29,181 nt of DNA from a virus: positions 1 to 29,181 of IMG/VR virus record IMGVR_UViG_3300046683_000084; one strand, written 5' to 3'. The translations under genes were made by a program, and so were the position numbers. Below the pieces are notes generated by a model. The model did not search any database. It had not been told where the DNA came from and worked only from the letters and a program-made list of their open reading frames with translations. This document shows, piece after piece, positions 7,839 through 15,287 of this stretch. The number at the start of each line of letters is the position of its first letter. Positions within the stretch are counted from its first letter, which is position 1.

Positions 7839-8917
7839 TGCCGATCCGGCCCGGTCGTCCCCCCACCCCGCAGAGCGATGTTGCCGACGTTTCGTGGCTA
7901 CCGTCGTTCCTGCTGCGCGGCGGTACGAAGACCGGTGAAGAGATCCGCAACATGGCGCGGGGCCTGCACGGCGAGGGCGCGAACCCCGAGGAGATCTACC
8001 GGGAGACCGGCAAGCACGTCCACCCCACCGAGGAGACGGGGCTGGCCTACGGTCCCGGCGGAGACTGGCAGTTCCAGATCCCCGACAACAAGATGGAGCT
8101 GACGCCGCAGGCGATGGCGTGGCTGCAGTCCCGCACCGGGGAGCTTGGCGGCAGCACGCCAGTAATGAACCTCGACGAGGCCATGCAGCACGACCTGCTG
8201 TACGACCGCGTCCCGGGGATGCGCAAGGTAAAGACCGAACTCAACCAGCTTGAGGAAGGCGAGACCACGCTGCCCGGGGGCGAGTACACGGAGCCCCACG
8301 GCGCGTCTTCTGATCCGATGGGCCGGATCAAGGCCTACGGCAAGGCCGGGGTGGAGCCCCGGGACAGGAGCGAGCGGTCCCTTCGCGGCATCCTCGCCCA
8401 CGAAATCAACCACCCCCTGCAGTGGAAGTACGACATGCCTCGCGGCGGGAGCCCTGACAGCCCGGGGCTCGACAAGTTCTACAACAAGCAGATGGTGCCG
8501 CAGGCGGCGGAGATGCGGAAGGCGCTGATCGACCACTACAAGCAGTTCGTCAAGCGCGACCCGGAGAACCCCAAGGCCTTCGACCTGTGGAGGCAGACCT
8601 ACCCGGAGAAGGCGCAACTGCTGGACGAGGCCTCGCGCGTCGGCGGCTTCAACAGCAGCCTGCCGGGAGCGATGCAGCACAAGAAGCTGCTGCCGTATGA
8701 CCAGTACATCTCGCTCGCCGGGGAGCAGCGGGCGATGCAGGGAGCCCGCCAGAGCAGCATGAGCGCAGAGGAACTACGCAACGACCCGCCGATGAAGTTT
8801 CATCCATATGGCAATAGCTGGAAGGGCAAGACCGGCATACCGGAGCCCCTGCAGATCGTCCGCCGGGGCGATACCTACAGCAGGGCAGACCTCCCCTACT
8901 TCAAGAAGGGGTACTGA
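7838..8917 (+). CDS. Putative co-ejected zinc metallopeptidase-like protein (polyvalent-type domain)
   Basis: A 359-residue protein. Residues 35-85 contain a repeat-like entry module (GEGANPEEIYRETG then DWQFQIPD) that I associate with large polyvalent protein-associated domains of phages. Residues 180-205 read LRGILAHEINHPLQ, giving an HExxH zinc site (H188, E189, H192), followed by RGGSP. Further on, ISLAGEQRAM supplies a candidate third ligand, E296. The order HExxH, RGG, then LAGE is the same as in those polyvalent domains, where proteolysis is predicted but largely untested. The gene overlaps its upstream neighbour (TGATG) and abuts the next gene, inside the ejection cluster, so the product is probably packaged and delivered to the host. 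Confidence 0.7.
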   Translation: MPIRPGRPPTPQSDVADVSWLPSFLLRGGTKTGEEIRNMARGLHGEGANPEEIYRETGKHVHPTEETGLAYGPGGDWQFQIPDNKMELTPQAMAWLQSRTGELGGSTPVMNLDEAMQHDLLYDRVPGMRKVKTELNQLEEGETTLPGGEYTEPHGASSDPMGRIKAYGKAGVEPRDRSERSLRGILAHEINHPLQWKYDMPRGGSPDSPGLDKFYNKQMVPQAAEMRKALIDHYKQFVKRDPENPKAFDLWRQTYPEKAQLLDEASRVGGFNSSLPGAMQHKKLLPYDQYISLAGEQRAMQGARQSSMSAEELRNDPPMKFHPYGNSWKGKTGIPEPLQIVRRGDTYSRADLPYFKKGY

Positions 8918-10375
8918 ATGGGTATCACCTACCACAAGTCCAAGCCCATATCCTACGCGGAGAGCCGCAGGGAGCCCCGTCCGCAGGGCCCTGCCGCCAC
9001 GGCGGACTATGCCGACAAGCGGGTGGCGGATGCGTTTGGTTCGTCTTACGAAGACTACAATCAGGGCGTTGGCGACTGGATGTGGCAGACGGCGAAGAAG
9101 GGAGCCTCTGCGGCCCACGACTTCATGAAGAAGCCGATCCAGCCCGAGGACTTCAAGGATCTTGCGCAGTCTGTCCCCAGTGCCCTGACCAAGGTGGGCG
9201 AGAATTTCCTCGGGGCTCCGATGGACACCAGCGAGATGATCTGGAGCCTCGCCCATGCGATGAACAAGGGCCAGCAAAAGCTTACCGGCTACGACGCGAC
9301 CCTGCCCCTGATGCGGGCCCAGAAGCTTGATCGTGACTGGGCTCCCGGGAGCCTTCCAACGTCATCGGAGCTACACGATAGCGCCAAGCAGAACCTGCCG
9401 GAGTTCATGACCCACGAGCCCCAGAGCAACCTCGGGAGCCTCCTGCACACTGCGGCGGACTTCGTCGGTCCCGGCGAACTCGGCGCATACAAGGGTCTCG
9501 AAGCCCTGTCCGGCGCGAACAAGGGGCGCAAGGCTCTCGGCAGGCTGGACAGGCTCCCCGGGGCTCCGTCGCATATCGAAGGCCCGGTGCCGGAAGTCGC
9601 CAAGGCCGCAGAAGACTACGCCGCCAGCCGGGGCATGAACCTGACGCGGCAACCGAACTACGCCGTTGCCGACCCGCGCCGGGGCAGGTACATCGCCAAG
9701 GCATACGACGACATGCCGCACGCCCCCAATGATCCGAAGGTGGCGGCGGCGTACAAGGCCCTGTCCGACGAGACGATGGCGCAGTGGCACGCCCTTCAGG
9801 ATGCCGGGATCGACATCGACTTCCTCAAGCAGGGAGCCCCGGACCCCTATCCCGGCGGGCCGCGCGATGCTCTGGCCGATCTCAGGAACAACCGGCACCT
9901 GCACGTCTTCCCGACCGATCAGGGTTTCGGTTCCAGCGAGGCGTTCAACCCGGACAACAATCCGCTGCTGGCTCCGACCGGTATCGAACACAAGGGCCAT
10001 CCGATGGTGGTCAACGATGCTTTCAGGGCTGTCCACGACGTGTTTGGCCACGGCTTGGAGGGAGCCAATTTCGGAGCCCGTGGCGAAGAGAACGCATGGC
10101 GGGCGCACCAGCGGCTGTTCTCGAAGGAGGCTCTCCCGGCACTGACCAGCGAGACGCGCGGCCAGAATAGCTGGGTGAACTTCGGACCTTTCGGGGATGC
10201 TAACCGCGCCAACCAGCGCGAAACGATCTTTGCCGACCAGAAGACCGGTGTCATGCCGAAATGGACCCAGAAGGAGGGCGGCATGCCATTGGCCTATCGG
10301 CTGCAGCAAGTAGGATTGCCTGCGACCTTGGCCGGAACACTGATGCTGTCCGGTTCGACTAAGGATCGTAAGTGA
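8918..10375 (+). CDS. Ejection protein with conserved HDxFGH domain (485 aa)
   Basis: The N-terminal half (1-215) is a variable helical region with a short hydrophobic stretch near 175-200. The C-terminal half (about 225-450) is a globular domain I have seen in many phage virion and polyvalent proteins: AYKALSDETMAQW, then RNNRHLHVFPTDQGFG, then FRAVHDVFGH (H373, D374, H378), GEENAW (389-394) and TSETRGQNSWVN (410-421). The clustered His/Asp/Glu residues suggest a metal site. Function is unknown to me. The H-x4-H spacing resembles the iron site of aromatic amino acid hydroxylases, but that is only a motif-level likeness. The gene starts immediately after its neighbour's stop and ends overlapping the next start. 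Confidence 0.65.
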   Translation: MGITYHKSKPISYAESRREPRPQGPAATADYADKRVADAFGSSYEDYNQGVGDWMWQTAKKGASAAHDFMKKPIQPEDFKDLAQSVPSALTKVGENFLGAPMDTSEMIWSLAHAMNKGQQKLTGYDATLPLMRAQKLDRDWAPGSLPTSSELHDSAKQNLPEFMTHEPQSNLGSLLHTAADFVGPGELGAYKGLEALSGANKGRKALGRLDRLPGAPSHIEGPVPEVAKAAEDYAASRGMNLTRQPNYAVADPRRGRYIAKAYDDMPHAPNDPKVAAAYKALSDETMAQWHALQDAGIDIDFLKQGAPDPYPGGPRDALADLRNNRHLHVFPTDQGFGSSEAFNPDNNPLLAPTGIEHKGHPMVVNDAFRAVHDVFGHGLEGANFGARGEENAWRAHQRLFSKEALPALTSETRGQNSWVNFGPFGDANRANQRETIFADQKTGVMPKWTQKEGGMPLAYRLQQVGLPATLAGTLMLSGSTKDRK

Positions 10376-11628
10376 TGGCCAACATCATCCGAAAAGGCAT
10401 CAACCTCCTCGACCGCGAAAGCGGCAACGGCAAGCGTGTCGCCAAGGCTCTGGAGGAAAGAGCCGCCGGAAAGGTCGCCAAGGAAGCCGAGGGTGCTGGC
10501 TGGGATCCGTTTGGCGTCGTCGGCAAGAAGCCCATCGTCGATCAGCCGCCGTCGTCGCTGATCATGCCGCCCAAGCCCGGGTTCGACCCGAGCCCCGGGA
10601 CCATGCAGGAGCGCAGCGGCGTCTTCGACTACGACTACAAGATGCCCCACCGCGACAGCGGCGTGCAGAGATACCAGCCCAAGGGGGGCGTCCCGCAGCG
10701 GTCGCAGGATCTGCTGACCCGGCCAGATGTCTACGACAAGATGGTCGAGGGCACCCAGAAGGGCATCGACATGGCTGGTGGTCAGGACTGGTACGAGACC
10801 GGACCGCTGTTCAAGGACTTCATCGACCGGTTTGGGCCGGAGGTGGGGCAGAAGCGTTTCGACGCCTTCATGGCGGCAGTCGCCAGCACCAGCCCGCGCT
10901 CCGATGTCGGCGCAAACGTCCGCAACGCCTCGTTCTACTACGGCAAGGCCAACCCGCCGCTGCGCCCGGGGCAGAACTCCCGACCGGGTCTGGAAGACCT
11001 GTACGAGAAGAACCCGTACCCCTACGGCCATCTGGCGCAGAACCTGCACAAGGGAAACATCGAAAAGACCCTGTATACCGGCGAGGGCTTCGACCCGCGC
11101 AAGAACCCGAAACCTCTTTCTTTCATGTGGAACCTGATGGGAGACCCGAACCTCGTCACCGTCGACACCCACGCCTTCAGGGCTCCGGCGATGCTGGGGA
11201 AAGACCCCAACTTTCTGGAGACCTCCTTCATCAACAAGAAGGGCATGCAGCCGCAGAACATCCAGCAGGAGTATCTCTCCGGCAATCGCAACATGGACGA
11301 CCTCTCCAAGTGGGGTGCTGGCTGGCAGAGCAAGCCGCGCGAGAACGAGTACGGCTACTGGGAAGACTACTACAAGCGCATCGCCAACGACCTCGGCGTC
11401 AGCCCCCGGCAGGCGCAGGGTGGCGCGTGGATCGGCCACGGGGATATGACCGGACTGGAGAGCGCCCCCAAGCCCTTCATGGACTTCATAGAAGAGCGTA
11501 TCCTCAAGACTGCCAAGGAGCGTAACATGGACCCCAAGGATGTCTGGCGGCAGGCGATTACCGGCGAGAGGCCCCTGACGAAGAAAGACGAAAACCTCAA
11601 TTTGCCGGGAGCCTCGGCGGTAGGATAG
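10375..11628 (+). CDS. Putative HhH-GPD-type DNA glycosylase-like ejection protein
   Basis: I use ATG 10375 (417 aa), which overlaps the upstream TGA and has AAGGA nine bases before it. GTG 10372 is the alternative. After an N-terminal linker (1-105), residues 135-375 form the conserved core: FMAAVASTSPRSDVG, NPKPLSFMWNLMGD, LVTVDTHAFR, then YYKRIANDLGVSPRQAQ and AWIGHGDMTG. VTVDTHAFR closely resembles the AVDTHIFR strand-helix of endonuclease III, and K246 lies exactly 18 residues before D264, the same spacing as catalytic Lys120 and Asp138 of that enzyme. The Cys residues of an iron-sulfur loop are absent. This supports a base-excision glycosylase/lyase fold, but not a known substrate. As part of the ejection cluster it may be delivered with the genome. 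Confidence 0.68.
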   Translation: MANIIRKGINLLDRESGNGKRVAKALEERAAGKVAKEAEGAGWDPFGVVGKKPIVDQPPSSLIMPPKPGFDPSPGTMQERSGVFDYDYKMPHRDSGVQRYQPKGGVPQRSQDLLTRPDVYDKMVEGTQKGIDMAGGQDWYETGPLFKDFIDRFGPEVGQKRFDAFMAAVASTSPRSDVGANVRNASFYYGKANPPLRPGQNSRPGLEDLYEKNPYPYGHLAQNLHKGNIEKTLYTGEGFDPRKNPKPLSFMWNLMGDPNLVTVDTHAFRAPAMLGKDPNFLETSFINKKGMQPQNIQQEYLSGNRNMDDLSKWGAGWQSKPRENEYGYWEDYYKRIANDLGVSPRQAQGGAWIGHGDMTGLESAPKPFMDFIEERILKTAKERNMDPKDVWRQAITGERPLTKKDENLNLPGASAVG

Positions 11629-11637
11629 GAGAGCCCC

Positions 11638-12717
11638 ATGCCCTTTGACAGCAACGGCGTATTTACCCGCGTCCACAACTGGGTCTCCGATGCGTCGGCA
11701 GCGATCAAGATCCGTGCCGACCGCCACGACGAGGAAGACAACAACTTTGCCTCGGGGCTCTCGACCGCCCTGACCAAGGACGGCAGGACGCAGCCCACCG
11801 CGAACATCCCCCTCAACGGCCATCGCATCGTCAACGTCGGGGAGCCCGTGGGCCTGCAGGATGCCGCCACCAAGAACTACGTCGACCAGCCAAAGCCGTT
11901 CACGGGCGGCATCACCATCTCCGGTGCCGACAGCAACGGCATGGTCAACTTCACCTCTGTGACCGGGTCCAACGGCCTGAGCTTCATCGGCTCCGACCTG
12001 TCGTGGCTGGCTCGCCATTCCTCTGCCGCCGGACCCGGTACGCCCCCGGTGCCACCCGCGACCCTGAACCGGCTGGTGCTGAACACCAAGCCGAACGGCT
12101 CAGGCACCGATGTCGCCATCATCAACGACGACGGCTCGGCGTCCTTCGTATCGATGAATGCCACCTCGATTACCTCCACCGGCACGGTCACCGGCACCGG
12201 GCTGGTCTCCAAGGGCGTGGCTGGCGCGTCTTCCACATTGGCGTTCCAAGGAGCCGATGGCGCGGCGCGGGCGGCGTTCACCACCCCGTCCGACGCCCAA
12301 GGCAGTGTCACGCTGCACGTCAACCCCTTCAACTTCGACTTCGACAACACGGTGGGCAAGTTCACGGCGCAGGGACCGCTCTACGCCGGTGCTGCTTTCC
12401 TCAACACCAACGGCAACATCACCGGCACGATCTGGGCCAACCTCGGCTACAACGACGCCTACACCGCCATCGTCAACCGCATCGAAAGCCGCGCCTCGGC
12501 CTTCGCGGTCGCCTACAGCAACAACTGCGTGCAGTCCAACCGCATGGCCGGTGCCATCGATACGGAGCAGGGCATCGGCGCGGCGACGATGTATGAATGG
12601 GCGGGCTACGTCCTCACCGGCTATGCCCGCATGGACGCCGACCGCTATCGCTTCCGGCTGCGCCAGCCGCAACTCTATTACCCAAGTCAGGGCTGGCTTG
12701 TCGCCTTCCCGTTCTAG
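11638..12717 (+). CDS. Tail fibre protein with conserved N-terminal anchor
   Basis: A 359-residue protein preceded by AGGAGAG. Residues 1-95 show the usual phage fibre N-terminus: ADRHDEEDNNFASGLS, LTKDG, IPLNGHRIVNVGEP and DAATKNYVD, which normally attach the fibre to the virion. The remainder is beta-rich with many Ser/Thr/Gly/Asn residues and VSMNATSITSTGTVTG-like stretches, consistent with a trimeric beta-helical or triple-spiral shaft. A C-terminal tip (about 260-359) has Tyr/Arg-rich strands and is probably the receptor-binding part. It is the first of a block of adhesin genes that follow the ejection module. Confidence 0.82.
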   Translation: MPFDSNGVFTRVHNWVSDASAAIKIRADRHDEEDNNFASGLSTALTKDGRTQPTANIPLNGHRIVNVGEPVGLQDAATKNYVDQPKPFTGGITISGADSNGMVNFTSVTGSNGLSFIGSDLSWLARHSSAAGPGTPPVPPATLNRLVLNTKPNGSGTDVAIINDDGSASFVSMNATSITSTGTVTGTGLVSKGVAGASSTLAFQGADGAARAAFTTPSDAQGSVTLHVNPFNFDFDNTVGKFTAQGPLYAGAAFLNTNGNITGTIWANLGYNDAYTAIVNRIESRASAFAVAYSNNCVQSNRMAGAIDTEQGIGAATMYEWAGYVLTGYARMDADRYRFRLRQPQLYYPSQGWLVAFPF

Positions 12718-12726
12718 GAGAGAACC

Positions 12727-13104
12727 ATGCCAAAGAACTTCGGCAAGCTGCGTCTGGAACCGGTCGAAATCCCGGCGATCCTGCTGCCCAAGCTGCGGGA
12801 CGAAGACCCGGACGTGGTTGTCGTCCCGGCACGCACCGCTGGCAAGCCGGTCGATGCGCAGAACGATGCGTGGAACGATGTCTGCAGAACGGTCAAGACT
12901 GGCCCGAACACATGGTTCATCGCCGTGCAGGACGACGGCTGGATCTTGATGGCTGAACGAGATCCGACGATGATATCGATCCCGGGCTACGACATCTGGC
13001 AGATCGAGCACAAGGGGCCGGACACGGAGATCCGCACCCGCAAGTGGGACGGCAAGAACGTCGTGGACTGGCCGGTCAAGGAGAAGCCCGATGGCAACGA
13101 TTAA
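12727..13104 (+). CDS. Hypothetical tail-region protein (125 aa)
   Basis: A 125-residue protein preceded by AGGAGAGAACC. It is mixed alpha/beta, with KLRLEPVEIPAILLPKL at residues 7-23 and a Trp-rich second half (WFIAVQDDGWILM, IWQIEHKGP and RKWDGKNVVDW). I do not recognise a family. It lies between a tail fibre and a beta-sandwich tail protein, overlapping the latter by 14 bases. A structural or fibre-assembly role is therefore likely but unproven. Confidence 0.75.
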   Translation: MPKNFGKLRLEPVEIPAILLPKLRDEDPDVVVVPARTAGKPVDAQNDAWNDVCRTVKTGPNTWFIAVQDDGWILMAERDPTMISIPGYDIWQIEHKGPDTEIRTRKWDGKNVVDWPVKEKPDGND

Positions 13105-13792
13105 CCGCGCGCTGATCCTCAACCCGGTCGAACCGGCTCCCTTCTCGTTCCGGGCCACATCCGGCCTGCAAACGTCTATCAACGTCAGCCTGTTCGACAC
13201 CAACGGCACCATCCTGCGGCAGGATCTCGGGCTGCAGATGCAACTGACCAGCCGCAGCCGGGGCTCCGTGACATCCTACACCATGCCCGCCACCGACGTT
13301 GCCAACGGCAAGGCGATGGCGTCGATCCCCGCCGACGACCTCACCGACCCGAACGGTTACAACGTCCACATCTACGGCACGTGGAAGAGCGGTGCTGAAC
13401 TGCTCGGGCGTGGTATCCTGCGCCTCACGGGCGGACCCGGTATCAGGCAGCAGCCAAAGGACGTGATCGACGATATCCAGCTTTTCTTCACCTACGGGCT
13501 CAGTGCCAGCATCACCATCAACCTGTGGCAGGACGCCGCCAAGACGATACCGTTCGACCTCGACAGCGCCCTCATCAGCGCCGCCGTCTACGCCTCGCAG
13601 GACAGTCCCACGGTCATCTGGCCGTTCGATATCACCCGTCCCGGAGAACCCGGGCAGGTCATCCTGTCGCTGACATCAGACCAGATCGACACGCTCTACG
13701 ATCCGTCATGGTGGGCGTTGAGAGCCTCGTCCGGCGGCGGGCTGATCACCCTCTGCCAAGGCTCCGTGCAGATAGCGGGGGTCAAGCCATGA
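13091..13792 (+). CDS. Beta-sandwich tail/baseplate-like protein (233 aa)
   Basis: A 233-residue protein of two similar all-beta halves, about residues 1-115 and 125-233. Each half has a pattern of alternating hydrophobic strands with FDTNG- or WQDAAKT-type turns. Such tandem Ig-like halves resemble BppU-type N-terminal domains of phage baseplate/receptor-binding complexes, although I cannot confirm homology by eye. The stop overlaps the next start (ATGA). It is probably a linker or support protein for the fibre proteins encoded around it. Confidence 0.72.
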   Translation: MATINRALILNPVEPAPFSFRATSGLQTSINVSLFDTNGTILRQDLGLQMQLTSRSRGSVTSYTMPATDVANGKAMASIPADDLTDPNGYNVHIYGTWKSGAELLGRGILRLTGGPGIRQQPKDVIDDIQLFFTYGLSASITINLWQDAAKTIPFDLDSALISAAVYASQDSPTVIWPFDITRPGEPGQVILSLTSDQIDTLYDPSWWALRASSGGGLITLCQGSVQIAGVKP

Positions 13793-14622
13793 CCGACGTT
13801 GTCTCTTCGACCCAGAACGTCGTCGTCGCGGTCAGGCAACAGGTGCTGACGCCCGGTGTCGCGCCGCCGAAGGTTGGCCTTGTCGAAATCCACGGGGCCG
13901 GGTCCGGGGGCGGTGGCGGTGGCGGCAGCAAGATCACCATTGGCGATACCCCACCGGCTAACCCGGTACACGGCGACCAGTTCTGGGAGAGCGATACCGG
14001 CGGGCTGTTTGTCTTCTACGATGACGGCAACTCACAGCAGTGGGTGCAGATCGCCCCCGGCAGCAGCAGCGCCATCTTCTCGCTCGACAGCGCCGATGGC
14101 CTTACGGTGGATACCGGCGAGAAGTACCGGATCATCATGCTGTCGAACGGCTCGACGTTCGCCATTCCGTACGCCGCCGTGCCCCCCACCGCGCCGACCG
14201 GGGTGGTGGCGATTGCCCGGTTGACCAGTGTCAACCTGAACTGGGGGATAGTGTCCGGTGCGACGAGCTTCGTCATCAAGCGCAACGGCATCCAGATCGG
14301 CACGACGGGCAACCAGACCTACCGCGACACCAACATCGTCATCGGCAATACCTATAGCTACACGGTGTCGAGCGTCGATCAGTACAAGCAGCGCTCCCCG
14401 CCATCCGCCACGGTCAGTGCCTTCATCGACCCCAGCCTGAACGCCGCACCAACCAATGTTGCGATCTACTGCTGGCCAAACCCGATCCCCACGGATGGAC
14501 CGGCGTATATACGGGTCAATGCCCGCGAAATCGACGTACAGAACATTGCCTACATGCTCGGCGTTGACGCCGGTTCGCTGTCTGCCACAGCCGACCCGTC
14601 CGTCTGGGCATTCAGGATCTAG
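13789..14622 (+). CDS. Tail protein with glycine hinge and fibronectin type III domain
   Basis: I place the start at ATG 13789, which overlaps the upstream TGA, so the product is 277 residues. The longer in-frame extension upstream is antisense-like shadow. After a short N-terminal arm and a seven-glycine tract (13906-13926) comes PPANPVHGDQFWESDTGGLFV and a WVQIAP segment, a module common in phage tail proteins. Residues about 132-215 form a fibronectin type III domain: PTAPTGVVA, NLNWG, FVIKRNG, YRDTN and YSYTVSSVD. The last 60 residues are beta-rich with no recognised motif. The layout suggests a virion-anchored adhesin or carbohydrate-binding accessory protein. Confidence 0.78.
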   Translation: MTDVVSSTQNVVVAVRQQVLTPGVAPPKVGLVEIHGAGSGGGGGGGSKITIGDTPPANPVHGDQFWESDTGGLFVFYDDGNSQQWVQIAPGSSSAIFSLDSADGLTVDTGEKYRIIMLSNGSTFAIPYAAVPPTAPTGVVAIARLTSVNLNWGIVSGATSFVIKRNGIQIGTTGNQTYRDTNIVIGNTYSYTVSSVDQYKQRSPPSATVSAFIDPSLNAAPTNVAIYCWPNPIPTDGPAYIRVNAREIDVQNIAYMLGVDAGSLSATADPSVWAFRI

Positions 14623-14631
14623 GAGACAGAC

Positions 14632-14790
14632 ATGCCTGAAGAACCCGGACCAATCGTATTGCCAACCTACAGCACCGCCGCGCGATGCGATGTCTGTGGC
14701 CGCACGCGGTGGTATGTGCGCGGGCAGTGGGTCTGCAAGAACTGCATCTGGCGCGAGGACGAAGCCAAGGCCAAGGAGGCAAAGACATGA
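14632..14790 (+). CDS. Zinc-ribbon micro-protein (52 aa)
   Basis: ATG 14632 follows AGGAGACAGAC, a good ribosome binding site. The ORF encodes 52 residues and ends overlapping the next start (ATGA). It contains CDVCGRTRWYVRGQWVCKNC, a C-x2-C-x12-C-x2-C zinc ribbon at residues 19-38, followed by a Lys/Glu/Ala-rich helical tail. The spacing to both neighbours and the strong binding site support a real gene. A zinc ribbon in the middle of an adhesin block is unexpected. It could be a structural knuckle in the tail, a chaperone, or a small nucleic-acid-binding protein. No family name can be given. Confidence 0.75.
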   Translation: MPEEPGPIVLPTYSTAARCDVCGRTRWYVRGQWVCKNCIWREDEAKAKEAKT

Positions 14791-15287
14791 GCGTCGTGGG
14801 CTTGACTGGAAATGTCGAATGGGAAGTCTCCCTCGACGGCGTGGTGCTCAGGCGCGGCCACAGCAGGAACCTCGTCACGCAGGTGGGCGACCAGCTATAC
14901 GCCGAACGCGGCGCGGCCATCGCCAGCCCTCCCGCCACGCCGACCGGGATGAAGCTCGGCACCGGCAGCACGTCGGCGTCGAAGAGCGGTGCCGGTGCGG
15001 CGCTGACGACCTACCTCGCCAACAGCCATCTGGCGTTCGACAGCACCTACCCAAGCTCGGCACTGTCGGGCTCGGCGCGGCGCATCACCTACGTCTGCAC
15101 CTTCGCCCCCGGCAAGGCGACCAGCGGGGTGCCGATCACCGAAGCTGTGATCGTCAACGAGGCCTTGACAGACGCCACCAGCGTGGAGGCGAAGACGATT
15201 TCCCGCGCCCTGCTCATCGGTATCGGCAGCAAGGGCGCGGGCGAGACACTGACCGTGACGTGGACACATGATTTGATGGGTGCGTAA
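14787..15287 (+). CDS. Structural tail protein, beta-rich (166 aa)
   Basis: I place the start at ATG 14787, overlapping the upstream TGA, giving 166 residues. The N-terminus reads TGNVEWEVSLDGVVLRRG and is followed by a conserved-looking helix (NLVTQVGDQLYAERG), then PTGMKLGTGS and alternating beta-strands ending in ETLTVTWTHDLMGA. Proteins with this organisation are common among phage tail and baseplate-wedge accessories. No enzyme motif is present. The stop overlaps the start of the 809-residue tailspike (TAATG), so the two are probably made together and may assemble together. Confidence 0.75.
   Translation: MSVVGLTGNVEWEVSLDGVVLRRGHSRNLVTQVGDQLYAERGAAIASPPATPTGMKLGTGSTSASKSGAGAALTTYLANSHLAFDSTYPSSALSGSARRITYVCTFAPGKATSGVPITEAVIVNEALTDATSVEAKTISRALLIGIGSKGAGETLTVTWTHDLMGA

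Noticed and set aside
10294-12018. 574-codon minus-strand frame
   Set aside because: Crosses the boundary between the glycosylase-like gene and the tail fibre on the opposite strand and has shadow composition.
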